64,000 nucleotides of DNA from Pseudomonas sp. Fl4BN1. GTDB lineage: Bacteria; Pseudomonadota; Gammaproteobacteria; Pseudomonadales; Pseudomonadaceae. Where the stretch lies: the NCBI RefSeq assembly GCF_009908285.1, contig NZ_JAAARM010000035.1, positions 1 through 64,000 on the forward strand, in the 5' to 3' direction. Positions 17,122 to 26,077 of this stretch are shown here, in pieces (position 1 is the stretch's first letter; each line of letters begins with the position of its first letter). The notes under the pieces are model-generated. The model saw only the letters and a program-made list of their open reading frames with translations. It had not been told where the DNA came from and did not search any database. Made by a program: the position numbers and the translations under genes.

Positions 17122-18283
17122 TTTCTGGCCCCTGTTGATGGCCGGCAGTGTCGGCGCCATGGCGGTCCAGGCCGCTCCGGCCGATAGCCAGGAGTTGTTG
17201 GTGGGTTCTTACACCCAGGGGCAGAGCCAGGGCCTGTATCGCTTGCGCTTCAACGAGCGCACCGGGCAGATCGATCCCAAGCCGCTGCAGGTGGTGAAGA
17301 GCTCCAACCCCTCTTGGCTGACGCTGTCCAAGGACCTGAAGTTCGTCTTCGCGGTGAATGAGAACAGCCCAGGGCAGGCCGACCCCATCGGGCGTGTCAG
17401 CAGCTACAGCCTGGCGCCCAAGACCCATCAGCTGAGCCTGATCAACCAGGTGCAGAGCCAGGGCAATGAGCCTACCCATTCGAGCCTCAGCGCCGACGGC
17501 AGCTACCTGTTCGTCAGCAACTACTCGGTGGACCCCGATCCAGGTGGCAGCCTGGCGGTGGTGCCGGTCAGCGCTGATGGCCACCTGTCGCCCGTGGTCC
17601 AGCTCAGCAGCCATCCGGCCAGCCGGGTGGATGCCGAGCGCCAGCAATCGGCCCACGTGCACTCGTCGGTGTCTTCGCCGGACGGCAAGTTCGTGTTCGC
17701 CAACGACCTGGGGGCGGACAAGGTGTTTGTCTATAGCTACGACCCCAAGGCCAATCCCGAGCATCCACTGCGCCCGGCCGATCCGGCGTTCGTCCAGTTG
17801 CCCCCTGGCAGTGGCCCGCGTCACCTGCTGTTCAGCGCGGATGGCAAGCACGCCTACCTGACCATGGAAATGAGTGCCCAGGTGGCGGTCTTCGATTATC
17901 AGGACGGCAAGCTGACCCAGCGTCAGCTGGTTGACCTGGCGGCGAATGGCGCCAAGGAGAAAAAGGCCGCGGCGGCACTGCACGCGTCCAAGGACGGTCA
18001 GTACCTCTACGTCAGCAACCGTGGCACCGCCAACCAGTTGCTGGTGTTCGCCATCGACCAGAGCAATGGTCAGCTCAAGGAGATCCAGCGCCGTTCCGTC
18101 GAGGGCGATCATCCGCGGGAGTTCAGCCTCGATCCGAGCAACCGCTATGTGCTGATCGGTAACCAGAAGAGCAACGAGATCGTGGTGATCGAGCGCGACG
18201 CCAAGACCGGTTTTCTCGGCAAGACCGTGCAGAAACTGCCCTTTGAAGCGCCCAGCGATATCAAGTTCCTGGTGCGTCAATAG
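17108..18283 (+). CDS. Exported lactonase/6-phosphogluconolactonase-fold beta-propeller
   Basis: A 391-residue protein of the YbhE/lactonase (PF10282-type) seven-bladed propeller family. An N-terminal signal peptide (about 1-22, ending VQAAPA) sends it to the periplasm, unlike E. coli Pgl. Family features are the LLVGSYTQG opening, repeated blade motifs such as DGKFVFANDLGADKVFVY and DGQYLYVSNRG, and GSGPRHLLFSADGKHAYL. ATG 17108 has GAGGAG seven bases upstream and overlaps the DUF5629 gene. Given export, a role on external lactones or as a scaffold is more likely than the pentose phosphate pathway (inference). Confidence 0.87.
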   Translation: MKMRNFWPLLMAGSVGAMAVQAAPADSQELLVGSYTQGQSQGLYRLRFNERTGQIDPKPLQVVKSSNPSWLTLSKDLKFVFAVNENSPGQADPIGRVSSYSLAPKTHQLSLINQVQSQGNEPTHSSLSADGSYLFVSNYSVDPDPGGSLAVVPVSADGHLSPVVQLSSHPASRVDAERQQSAHVHSSVSSPDGKFVFANDLGADKVFVYSYDPKANPEHPLRPADPAFVQLPPGSGPRHLLFSADGKHAYLTMEMSAQVAVFDYQDGKLTQRQLVDLAANGAKEKKAAAALHASKDGQYLYVSNRGTANQLLVFAIDQSNGQLKEIQRRSVEGDHPREFSLDPSNRYVLIGNQKSNEIVVIERDAKTGFLGKTVQKLPFEAPSDIKFLVRQ

Positions 18284-18287
18284 GCCG

Positions 18288-18310
18288 CAGGCCCCGTCAC
18301 CCGGGGCCTG
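18288..18310 (+). terminator. Hairpin terminator after the lactonase gene
   Basis: CAGGCCCCG and CGGGGCCTG pair around a TCACC loop just after the stop codon. The T tract is weak (ACTCCTTC), so this could also be an RNA-stabilising hairpin. Confidence 0.6.
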
Positions 18311-18438
18311 ACTCCTTCTATTAACGCCGCTGATAATGGCTACTGCCGCAAAGAATTTTTTCCCGCCAACCCTCGGGAGTAAGTTTGCTTCACGGCCCAC
18401 ACGGGCAAGCAAGCCAACTGAATACGAGGGTTACCCAC

Positions 18439-18618
18439 ATGAACTTCAATCTCTTCTCCGTGATCGCAGCCTCGGCCATTTCTGCCAGCGTGGTACTGCC
18501 TGCCAGCGCCAATGTGGAAATCAGCCAGAAGAAATCCGCCACCAACACCTACACCCAGAAATACCTGCAGCAGAGCGCCAACTTCTACGCCGCCCTGGAT
18601 CACAAGGTGCAGAGCTGA
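18439..18618 (+). CDS. Small exported protein, unknown
   Basis: A 59-residue protein with a clear signal peptide (MNFNLFSVIAASAISASVVL, cleavage near PASA-NV) and a mature part of about 35 polar residues rich in Q, S and Y. It stands alone between two hairpins. GAGGG lies about ten bases before the ATG. I do not recognise a characterised family; similar small Pseudomonas periplasmic proteins are common. Confidence 0.65.
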   Translation: MNFNLFSVIAASAISASVVLPASANVEISQKKSATNTYTQKYLQQSANFYAALDHKVQS

Positions 18619-18650
18619 GACTCAGTGCAGCCTTTGTTCGTCAGGTCCCA

Positions 18651-18702
18651 AGGTATGCAGGAGCGAAGTCACTGAAGCAGTGATGTCGCTCCTGCATTAC
18701 CT
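18651..18702. other. Long interrupted hairpin in intergenic space
   Basis: ATGCAGGAGCGA (18655-18666) pairs with TCGCTCCTGCAT (18686-18697); inside it TCACTG (18669-18674) pairs with CAGTGA (18678-18683) around an AAG loop, with a 2x2 internal bulge. AGGT and ACCT outside extend the stem. No T tract follows on either strand, so a plain terminator is unlikely; a relic of another REP type (GCAGGAGCGA core) or a structured RNA is possible. Confidence 0.6.
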
Positions 18703-18813
18703 GTTTGCGACCGAATCCCCGCACCAGGCAAATTTTGCTTGGTAGTATCACATGGCCATATGTTTAAATTTGACGCTGACTTATTGACTCTTTCCCGAGC
18801 AAGGATCGATAGC

Positions 18814-18939
18814 ATGGTGATGCGTCTGACTGTGGTTCTGCTGTTGCTCTATTCCACCCCCATCCTGTCCTCGGCGCAGCCGGTGGAAGGTGAACCCGAG
18901 ACTTCCCGCGAGCGCTTGGCGAGCCTGTTGCAGGACTGA
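18814..18939 (+). CDS. Tiny secreted or membrane peptide, unknown
   Basis: A 41-residue frame. A strong AAGGA lies eight bases before ATG 18814. The product is a signal-peptide-like hydrophobic stretch (about residues 4-20, ending SSA) followed by about 20 acidic residues. No family recognised. The good ribosome site and signal peptide support it, but the length makes chance possible. Confidence 0.4.
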   Translation: MVMRLTVVLLLLYSTPILSSAQPVEGEPETSRERLASLLQD

Positions 18940-18982
18940 AGCCTCTGGGGTTTCAGGATCAAAAAAATTGATAATGGCCATG

Positions 18983-19002
18983 GATAAAAACGTCTTTTTA
19001 TC
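18983..19002. other. AT-rich perfect inverted repeat
   Basis: GATAAAAA (18983-18990) and TTTTTATC (18995-19002) surround CGTC. It lies after the tiny gene and 55 bp before the next small gene; it could act as a terminator in either direction or as a regulator site. Confidence 0.4.
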
Positions 19003-19057
19003 AGCCTTTGCTTGATGGATTCTCTGGGCACTGCAACTGCCTTCGGAGAACCCCAGC

Positions 19058-19243
19058 ATGGCCCGCTCGCTCCTGACCTCTGCCAAACACGGCGCCTATG
19101 TGGCGATTGCCCTGTACCTGACGATGGTGCTGTGGGTCAGCCTGGCCGCCAGTCCATCGCTGGACCGGACGCAGAACCCGCCGCAACAGGCCCGGGGCAG
19201 CGAGACGCTGTCGGCCCAGCCCCATGGAGCCGCGGGGTTATGA
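19058..19243 (+). CDS. Small single-helix membrane protein, unknown
   Basis: A 61-residue frame with a membrane helix at about 12-31 (YVAIALYLTMVLWVSLAA) after a short basic start, then a polar tail. GGAG lies about ten bases before the ATG. Its TGA overlaps the next ATG in an ATGA junction, which supports both as genes. No family recognised. Confidence 0.45.
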   Translation: MARSLLTSAKHGAYVAIALYLTMVLWVSLAASPSLDRTQNPPQQARGSETLSAQPHGAAGL

Positions 19244-19500
19244 ACGGGAGCAGACTGATGGTCGCCGCCTTCCTGGCCTTCTTGACCAACGGCGCTACCC
19301 TGCTGGGAGTGGGGCAGGGGTCGGCGGGCGCACTGGCGCGCAATATCGAATGCAAGCATCTGATTGCCCATCACAGCCAGGCAGCGAAACCCCCGAACCT
19401 GCTGGCCGGCACGCCGCCGGTCAAAGCCCGGGGCGCATTCCCCGGGCCCTTTGCACTGGAATGCCCGCAGTCACAGCGCTGCCCGGCCATGACGGCCTGA
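19240..19500 (+). CDS. Small exported protein, unknown
   Basis: An 86-residue frame starting in the ATGA overlap with the preceding small gene. It has a hydrophobic N-terminal signal-like segment (about 7-28) and a mature part with three cysteines (IECKHL, LECPQSQRCP) that could form a disulfide in the periplasm. No family recognised. Ends 86 nt before the convergent RND gene. Confidence 0.45.
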   Translation: MNGSRLMVAAFLAFLTNGATLLGVGQGSAGALARNIECKHLIAHHSQAAKPPNLLAGTPPVKARGAFPGPFALECPQSQRCPAMTA

Positions 19501-19550
19501 GCCGCGCTCTGCGACGGCAATTACTCCGGGGGAGGGTTAGATCCGTGGTA

Positions 19551-19576
19551 GGCGGGCCCTGAAATCAGGACCCGCC
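19551..19576 (-). terminator. Hairpin between convergent genes
   Basis: GGCGGGCCCTG and CAGGACCCGCC pair with one mismatch around AAAT, just outside the stop of the RND permease. No clear T run, so termination is inferred from position and stem strength. Confidence 0.5.
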
Positions 19577-19586
19577 TGGAGTGGGC

Positions 19587-22500
19587 TCAGGGTTTGCGTG
19601 AGCCGCGGGTTACCAGCTTCATCACCACCACGAAGAACACCGGGACGAAGATCACCGCCAGGGTCGCGGTGATCATGCCGCCGATCACACCAGTGCCGAT
19701 GGCCTGCTGGCTGGCGGAGCTGGCACCGGTGGCAATGGCCAGGGGCACCACGCCGAGGATGAAGGCCAGGGAGGTCATGACGATCGGGCGCAAGCGCAAG
19801 CGGGCGGCCTGCACCGTGGCCTCCAGCAGGTCGTGGCCTTCGTCGTACAGGCTCTTGGCGAACTCGATGATCAGGATCGCGTTCTTCGCCGACAGGCCGA
19901 TGATGGTGATCAGGCCGACCTTGAAGAACACGTCGTTGGGCATACCGCGCAAGGTCACCGCCAACACCGAACCCAATACCCCCAGTGGCACCACCAGCAG
20001 CACCGAGGTGGGAATCGACCAACTCTCGTAGAGCGCCGCCAGGCACAGGAACACAATCAGCAGCGACAGGCCCAGCAGCAACGGCGCCTGACTGCCGGAG
20101 AGGCGTTCCTGCAAGGACAGGCCGGTCCATTCCAGGCCCAGGCCGGTGGGCAATTGGGCCACCAGGCGCTCGATTTCCTGCATGGCTTCACCGGTACTGT
20201 GGCCGGGTGCCGGTTCGCCGGAAATGGCGATGGCCGGGTAGCCGTTGTAGCGGGTCAGCTGCGCCGGCCCCAGGCTCCAGCTGGCGCGGACGAAGGCCGA
20301 CAACGGCACCATCTTGCCAGCGCTGTTGCGCACGTTCAGGCGTAACAGGTCTTCCACCTGGCTGCGTTGATCGCCTTCGGCCTGGACCACCACCCGCTGC
20401 ATCCGTCCCTGGTTGGGGAAGTCGTTGATGTAGGCCGAGCCCAGGGCGGTGGACAACAGGTTGCCGATATCGGCAAAGGACACGCCCAGGGCATTGGCCT
20501 GCTTGCGGTCGACTTCCAGTTGCACCTGAGGTGCCTCGGCCAGGGCGCTTTCGCGGACGTTGGCCAGGATCGGGCTGTTTTCCGTTGCCTTCAACAGATC
20601 GGTCCGGGCTTGCATCAGCGCCGCATGCCCGAGGCCGCCACGGTCCTGCAGGCGGAATTCGAAGCCGCTGGAGGTGCCCAGGCCATCGATCGGCGGCGGC
20701 AGGATCGCGTACACCACCGCGTCCTTGATGGCACTCAGCGCGCCGTTGGCGCGATCGGCAATCGCCATGGCCGAGTCATTGCTGCCCCGTTGCGACCAGT
20801 CCTTGAGGGTGGTGAAGGCCAGCGCCGCGTTCTGCCCGCTACCGGAGAAGCTGAAGCCGAGGATGATGGTGCTGTCGCCGACCCCCGGTTCCGAGGCGTT
20901 ATGCGCCTCGATCTGCTCCACCACCTGCACCGTGCGGTTCTGGCTGGCGCCGGGCGGCAACTGCACATCGGTGATGGTGTAGCCCTGATCCTCGACCGGC
21001 AGGAACGAGGAGGGCAGGCGAGTGAACAGCAGCGCCATGATCGCCAGCAGGGCGACGTAGATCAGCAGGTAGCGTCCGCTGCGCTTGATCGCGTAGGCCA
21101 CGCCGCTCTGGTAGCGGTCGCTGAGGCGTTCGAAGCGGCGGTTGAACCAGCCAAAGAAGCCTTTGCGCTCATGGTGTTCGCCCGCTGCGATGGGCTTGAG
21201 CAGGGTGGCGCACAGGGCCGGGGTCAGAGTCAGCGCGAGGAACGCCGAGAACAGGATCGAGGTGGCCATGGACAGCGAGAACTGCTGGTAGATCACCCCC
21301 ACCGAACCAGGCATGAAGGCCATGGGAATGAACACCGCGACCAGCACCAGGGTGATGCCGATGATCGCCCCGGTGATCTGCTTCATCGCCTTGCGCGTGG
21401 CCTCCTTGGGCGACAGCCCCTCACTGGCCATGATCCGCTCGACGTTCTCCACCACCACGATGGCATCGTCCACCAGGATGCCGATGGCCAGCACCATGCC
21501 GAACATGGTCAGCACGTTGATCGAGAAGCCCAGGGCCAGCATGGTGGCGAAGGTGCCCATCAGCGCCACTGGCACTACCAGGGTCGGAATCAGGGTGTAG
21601 CGGATGTTCTGCAGGAACAGGAACATCACCAGGAACACCAGCGCCATGGCTTCGAGCAGGGTGTAGATCACCTTGGTGATCGAGACCTTGACGAAGGGCG
21701 AGGTGTCGTAGGGGATCTTGTATTCCACGCCGGCCGGGAAGTAGTTCGACAGCTCGTCCATCTTCGCTCGGATCAGCGTCGCGGTGTTCAGTGCGTTGGC
21801 CCCGGGAGACAGCTGTACGCCGACGGCGGTGGACGGCTTGCCGTTCAGGCGAGTGCCGAACTGGTACTCCTGGCTGCCGATTTCCACCCGCGCGACATCG
21901 CCGATGCGCACCGTGGAACCGTCCGGGTTGGCCCGCAGAACGATGTCGGCGAACTCCTCAGGGGTAGTCAGTTGTCCCTTGACCAGGATCGTCGCGGTGA
22001 TTTCCTGGCTGGACGGGTTCGGCAGGTCGCCGATACTGCCGGCCGGCACCTGGGCGTTCTGTGCGGCGACGGCGGCATTGACGTCCGCCGGGGTCAGGTT
22101 GAAACCGATGAGCTTCTGCGGGTCGAGCCAGATTCGCATGGCCCGCTCGGCGCCATACAACTGGGCCTTGCCGACGCCGTCGACGCGACGGATCTCGTTC
22201 ATCACGTTGCGGGCCAGGTAGTCGCTGAGGCCGACGTTGCTCAAGCGCCCGTCATTGGAGGTCAGGGTGATCAGCAGCAGGAAACCGGCAGAGACTTTCT
22301 CCACCTGCAGGCCTTGCTGGGTCACGGCCTGGGGCAGGCGCGGCTCGACCGCCTTGAGGCGGTTCTGCACGTCGACCTGGGCCAGTTCCGGGTTGGTCCC
22401 GGGCTGGAAGGTCGCGGTGATGGTGGCGCTGCCGAGGCTGCTCTGGGAGGAGAAGTACAGCAGGTGGTCGGCACCGTTGAGCTCCTGCTCGATCAGGCTG

Positions 22501-22685
22501 ACCACCGACTCGTCCAGGGTCTGTGCCGAGGCGCCCGGATAGACCGCGTAGATCTCGATCTGCGGCGGCGCCACGGTGGGGTACTGAGCCACCGGCAACT
22601 GGGGAATCGCCAGGGCACCACCCAGAAGGATGAAGAAGGCGACCACCCAGGCGAACACCGGGCGATCAATAAAGAATTGCGGCAT
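19587..22685 (-). CDS. RND multidrug efflux permease (HAE1; MexVW/MexPQ type)
   Basis: A 1032-residue proton-driven efflux pump subunit of the inner membrane. It has the HAE1 layout of 12 helices and two periplasmic loops, the N-terminal MPQFFIDRPVFAWVVA segment, the helix-4 aspartate pair in GILVDDAIVVVENVERIM, and the C-terminal SAKNAILIIEFAKSL motif. Overall sequence resembles the MexW/MexQ group more than MexB or MexF (judged from memory). It lies 10 nt after the adaptor gene in the same operon. No outer-membrane channel gene is present, so it must borrow one, as MexVW does with OprM. Divergent from the two-component system at 24053. Confidence 0.93.
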   Translation of the reverse strand: MPQFFIDRPVFAWVVAFFILLGGALAIPQLPVAQYPTVAPPQIEIYAVYPGASAQTLDESVVSLIEQELNGADHLLYFSSQSSLGSATITATFQPGTNPELAQVDVQNRLKAVEPRLPQAVTQQGLQVEKVSAGFLLLITLTSNDGRLSNVGLSDYLARNVMNEIRRVDGVGKAQLYGAERAMRIWLDPQKLIGFNLTPADVNAAVAAQNAQVPAGSIGDLPNPSSQEITATILVKGQLTTPEEFADIVLRANPDGSTVRIGDVARVEIGSQEYQFGTRLNGKPSTAVGVQLSPGANALNTATLIRAKMDELSNYFPAGVEYKIPYDTSPFVKVSITKVIYTLLEAMALVFLVMFLFLQNIRYTLIPTLVVPVALMGTFATMLALGFSINVLTMFGMVLAIGILVDDAIVVVENVERIMASEGLSPKEATRKAMKQITGAIIGITLVLVAVFIPMAFMPGSVGVIYQQFSLSMATSILFSAFLALTLTPALCATLLKPIAAGEHHERKGFFGWFNRRFERLSDRYQSGVAYAIKRSGRYLLIYVALLAIMALLFTRLPSSFLPVEDQGYTITDVQLPPGASQNRTVQVVEQIEAHNASEPGVGDSTIILGFSFSGSGQNAALAFTTLKDWSQRGSNDSAMAIADRANGALSAIKDAVVYAILPPPIDGLGTSSGFEFRLQDRGGLGHAALMQARTDLLKATENSPILANVRESALAEAPQVQLEVDRKQANALGVSFADIGNLLSTALGSAYINDFPNQGRMQRVVVQAEGDQRSQVEDLLRLNVRNSAGKMVPLSAFVRASWSLGPAQLTRYNGYPAIAISGEPAPGHSTGEAMQEIERLVAQLPTGLGLEWTGLSLQERLSGSQAPLLLGLSLLIVFLCLAALYESWSIPTSVLLVVPLGVLGSVLAVTLRGMPNDVFFKVGLITIIGLSAKNAILIIEFAKSLYDEGHDLLEATVQAARLRLRPIVMTSLAFILGVVPLAIATGASSASQQAIGTGVIGGMITATLAVIFVPVFFVVVMKLVTRGSRKP

Positions 22686-22695
22686 GTTGTACTAC

Positions 22696-23850
22696 CTACT
22701 GGCCAGGATTCTGGGCGAGCGGAACAGGGCTGTCGTCGATCTCGACGCGCTCCCCGGGACGGGCGTGCTGCAGGCCTTCGACGATCACGCGGTCGCCAGG
22801 CTTGAGGCCCTCGGTCACGATCCAGCGGTCGTTTTGCACCCCACCCAGTTGCACCGGGTGTTGCGCCACGTGGTTCTCGGCGTCCACCAGCAACACCTGG
22901 GCGATGCCGGCGCTGTCGCGCTGGATGGCCCGCTGCGGCACGCTGATGCCCTGCTGGTTGACGGCCTGTTCGAGGCGCACGCGAACGAAGCTGCCGGGCA
23001 GCAGGTCGAGGTCCGGGTTGGGGAACTCGCTGCGCAGGATGATCTGCCCGGTGCTCGGGTCGACGCTGATGTCGGCGAACAGCAGCTTGCCCGGCAGCGG
23101 ATAGAGGCTGCCGTCGTCCTGGATCAGCGTGGCCTTTGCCTGGTCCTTGCCGACTTGCTGCAACTGGCCGGCGCGGAAGGCCCGGCGCAGTTCGTTGAGC
23201 TCACGGGTGGACTGGGTCAGGTCGGCATGGATCGGGTCCAGTTGCTGGATCAGCGCCAGCGGTGTGGTTTCGTTCTGGCCTACCAGGGCGCCCTCGGTGA
23301 CCAGGGCGCGGCCGATACGACCGGAAATCGGCGCGGTAACGGTGGCGTAGCCAAGGTTGAGCTTGGCGCGCTGTACCGCCGCCTGGTTGGCCGCGACTTC
23401 GGCGTCGGCCTGGCGCGCAGCGGCCCGGGCGTTGTCGTACTCCTGGCCGCTGATGGCCTGGTCGGCGATCAGCTTGGAATAGCGCTGTTCCTGCAGGCGC
23501 GCCTGGAACGCGGTGGCCTCGGCCTTGCGCAGGCTGGCCTGGGCGCTGTCCAGATCGGCCTTGAACGGTGCCGGATCGATGCGAAACAGCACCTCACCCT
23601 GCTTGACGTCGGAGCCCTCGCGGAAGGTCCGCTGCAGTACTACCCCGGCTACCCGGGCGCGGACTTCGGCGATCCGCGGTGCGGCGATCCGCCCGCTGAG
23701 TTCGCTGGTGATGGACAGTGCCTGGCTCTGGATCGTTTCGATCCGTACCTTGGCCGGAGGTGGTGTCTGCTCGCCCTCGGTTTTACCGCAGGCGCTCAGC
23801 GCCGCTGCCAGAACCATCAGGCAGAGTGGCGCAAAGAGTTTATTCGACAT
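22696..23850 (-). CDS. RND efflux periplasmic adaptor lipoprotein
   Basis: A 384-residue membrane-fusion protein that links the permease to an outer-membrane channel. Lipobox LSAC at about residues 19-22 predicts a lipoprotein anchored to the inner membrane. The order is beta-barrel start, lipoyl half (RVAGVVLQRTFREGSDVKQGEVLFRIDPAPF), alpha-helical hairpin rich in A, Q and E (about 95-165), second lipoyl half (TVTAPISGRIGRALVTEGALV), then the C-terminal barrel and GDRVIVEGLQ. ATG 23850 starts the signal; an in-frame ATG at 23889 only adds non-homologous residues. First gene of the two-gene pump operon. Confidence 0.93.
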   Translation of the reverse strand: MSNKLFAPLCLMVLAAALSACGKTEGEQTPPPAKVRIETIQSQALSITSELSGRIAAPRIAEVRARVAGVVLQRTFREGSDVKQGEVLFRIDPAPFKADLDSAQASLRKAEATAFQARLQEQRYSKLIADQAISGQEYDNARAAARQADAEVAANQAAVQRAKLNLGYATVTAPISGRIGRALVTEGALVGQNETTPLALIQQLDPIHADLTQSTRELNELRRAFRAGQLQQVGKDQAKATLIQDDGSLYPLPGKLLFADISVDPSTGQIILRSEFPNPDLDLLPGSFVRVRLEQAVNQQGISVPQRAIQRDSAGIAQVLLVDAENHVAQHPVQLGGVQNDRWIVTEGLKPGDRVIVEGLQHARPGERVEIDDSPVPLAQNPGQ

Positions 23851-24052
23851 GCTGATACCCCAATAATGACCTCGGCATGCTAAGGGCATGGGTCAAGGCC
23901 CGCTGTGAAGCTGTGTAGGTGCTGTGTGAAAAAGTGTGAAGCGGGCGCGCCTGGGTGGCCAGTGTTGTATATCCTTGGCGCCTTGCTGGTTTTGCCCGGT
24001 GCTCTATAAAGAACGCCGGTATTCTGTACTTCTTCAATAAAGACCTCTCGTC

Positions 24053-24754
24053 ATGCCCAACATTCTTCTCGTCGAAGACGACACCGCGCTCTCCGAACTG
24101 ATCGCCAGCTACCTGGAACGCAACGGTTATCAGGTCAGCGTGATCAGTCGCGGCGACCAGGTGCGGGAGCGGGCGAAGGTCAGCCCGCCGGACCTGGTGA
24201 TCCTCGACCTGATGCTCCCGGGGCTGGATGGCCTGCAAGTCTGCCGATTATTGCGGGCCGACTCGGCCACCTTGCCGATCCTGATGCTGACCGCCCGCGA
24301 TGATAGCCACGATCAGGTGCTGGGTCTGGAAATGGGCGCCGACGACTATGTGACAAAACCTTGCGAACCGCGAGTGCTGCTGGCCCGGGTTCGTACGTTA
24401 TTGCGCCGCAGCAGCCTCAGTGAGCCGCAGAGCGCCAGCGACCAGATCCTCATGGGTAACCTGTGCATCGACCTGTCGGAGCGCACCGTGACCTGGCGCG
24501 AACAGTTGGTGGAACTGTCCAGCGGTGAATACAACCTGCTGGTGGTGCTGGCCCGGCATGCCGGCGAGGTGCTGAGCCGCGACCAGATCCTCCAGCGCCT
24601 GCGGGGCATCGAATTCAACGGCACCGATCGCTCGGTGGACGTGGCGATCTCCAAGTTGCGGCGCAAGTTCGACGATCACGCCGGCGAGGCGCGCAAGATC
24701 AAGACCGTGTGGGGCAAGGGCTACCTGTTCAGCCGTTCCGAGTGGGAATGCTGA
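24053..24754 (+). CDS. rstA: OmpR-family response regulator, RstA-like
   Basis: A 233-residue DNA-binding response regulator. The receiver domain (1-120) has the acidic pair VEDD at 7-10, phospho-acceptor aspartate in LVILDLMLPGLDG (about residue 51) and the KP of VTKPCEP; the C-terminal winged helix (about 130-228) has the LSSGEYNLL...SRDQILQRLRG and SVDVAISKLRRKF motifs. It precedes its kinase by four bases. The kinase matches RstB well, hence the name. The divergent pump may be a target, which is inference from position only. Confidence 0.87.
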   Translation: MPNILLVEDDTALSELIASYLERNGYQVSVISRGDQVRERAKVSPPDLVILDLMLPGLDGLQVCRLLRADSATLPILMLTARDDSHDQVLGLEMGADDYVTKPCEPRVLLARVRTLLRRSSLSEPQSASDQILMGNLCIDLSERTVTWREQLVELSSGEYNLLVVLARHAGEVLSRDQILQRLRGIEFNGTDRSVDVAISKLRRKFDDHAGEARKIKTVWGKGYLFSRSEWEC

Positions 24755-24758
24755 TTCC

Positions 24759-26060
24759 ATGCTGCGCATCCTGGTCCGCCTGTACCTGATCACCATTGTT
24801 GCCTTCAGTGCCGCGATCTATCTGATTCCCGACCTGGTGATCAAGGTCTTCCATGAGCGTTTCGTGGACTACAACCTGGATCAGTCCCGGGGCTTGCAGG
24901 GGCTGATCGTCAAGCAGTTCCGTGCCATACCGGCAGCGCAGTGGCCGTCCCTGGTCAAGGAAATGGACCAGGAGTTCCACCCGCTGCAAGTGGCCCTGGT
25001 GCGCATCGACGACCCGGACTTCAGCACCTACGAGCGCGAACGCCTGCAGCGCGGCGAGAAGGTCGTGCGCCTGGGTGATTGGGGTTGGCGCACCTTGGCG
25101 GTGTCGCCGCTGGATGAGCAGTTGGCAGTGAAACTGGTGGTGCCGCCGGACCCACTGGACGTCAACCTGCTGTACTGGGCCATTAACGTGCTGATCGTTG
25201 CCGTGTTGCTGGCGTGCCTGCTGCTTTGGGTCAGGCCGCACTGGCGTGATCTGGAGCGCTTGAAAGGCACCGCCGAGCGCTTCGGCAAAGGCCATCTGAG
25301 TGAGCGCACGCAGTTGCCCGCACGTTCCAACATCGGCAGCCTGGCTCGGGTGTTCGACACCATGGCCGGGGACATCGAGAAACTCCTGAACCAGCAGCGC
25401 GACCTGCTCAATGCGGTGTCCCACGAGTTGCGCACGCCCCTGACCCGGCTGGATTTCGGCCTGGCCCTGGTGCTCTCCGACGACTTGCCGAGCACCAGCC
25501 GCGAGCGTTTGCAGGGGCTGGTGGCGCACATCCGCGAGCTGGATGAACTGGTGCTGGAACTGCTGTCCTACAGCCGCCTGCAGAACCCGGCATGCCTGCC
25601 AGAGCAGATCGAGGTGTCCCTGGACGAGTTCATCGACAGCATCCTGGGCAGCCTCGACGATGAACTGGAGTCGGACATCGTCATCGATGTGCTGCTGCAT
25701 GGCACCCTGGAACGCTTCGCCCTGGACCCACGCTTGACCGCCCGGGCCTTGCAGAACCTGTTGCGCAATGCCACCCGCTACTGCGAGAAACGCATCCAGG
25801 TCGGGGTGCTGGTGAGCGATTCCGGGTGTGAGATCTGGGTCGACGACGACGGCATCGGCATTCCCGACGATGAGCGCGAGCGGGTGTTCGAACCCTTCTA
25901 TCGCCTGGATCGCAGCCGCGACCGCTCCACCGGCGGCTTCGGCCTCGGGCTGGCCATCAGCCGTCGAGCGCTGGAGGCCCAGGACGGCACTCTGACAGTG
26001 GAAGCGTCGCCGCTGGGGGGCGCACGTTTCCGCCTGAGCCTGCCGCCGCCCAGAGTCTGA
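24759..26060 (+). CDS. rstB: Sensor histidine kinase, RstB-like
   Basis: A 433-residue inner-membrane kinase. Helix one is at about 6-26, a periplasmic domain of about 110 residues follows, helix two is at about 137-160, then HAMP (RPHWRDLERLKGTAERFGKGHLSERT closely resembles E. coli RstB), the dimerisation/phospho-histidine box AVSHELRTPLTRL, and the ATPase domain with N box LLRNATRYC, G1 DDDGIGIPD and G2 STGGFGLGLAI. Expected to phosphorylate the regulator encoded just upstream. The stimulus is unknown in Pseudomonas. Confidence 0.87.
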   Translation: MLRILVRLYLITIVAFSAAIYLIPDLVIKVFHERFVDYNLDQSRGLQGLIVKQFRAIPAAQWPSLVKEMDQEFHPLQVALVRIDDPDFSTYERERLQRGEKVVRLGDWGWRTLAVSPLDEQLAVKLVVPPDPLDVNLLYWAINVLIVAVLLACLLLWVRPHWRDLERLKGTAERFGKGHLSERTQLPARSNIGSLARVFDTMAGDIEKLLNQQRDLLNAVSHELRTPLTRLDFGLALVLSDDLPSTSRERLQGLVAHIRELDELVLELLSYSRLQNPACLPEQIEVSLDEFIDSILGSLDDELESDIVIDVLLHGTLERFALDPRLTARALQNLLRNATRYCEKRIQVGVLVSDSGCEIWVDDDGIGIPDDERERVFEPFYRLDRSRDRSTGGFGLGLAISRRALEAQDGTLTVEASPLGGARFRLSLPPPRV

Positions 26061-26077
26061 ATCCACAGCGCACGCCC

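Noticed and set aside
20367..22805. Open frame of 812 codons on the plus strand opposite the RND permease
   Set aside because: Antisense to a clear HAE1 permease; composition typical of a shadow frame.
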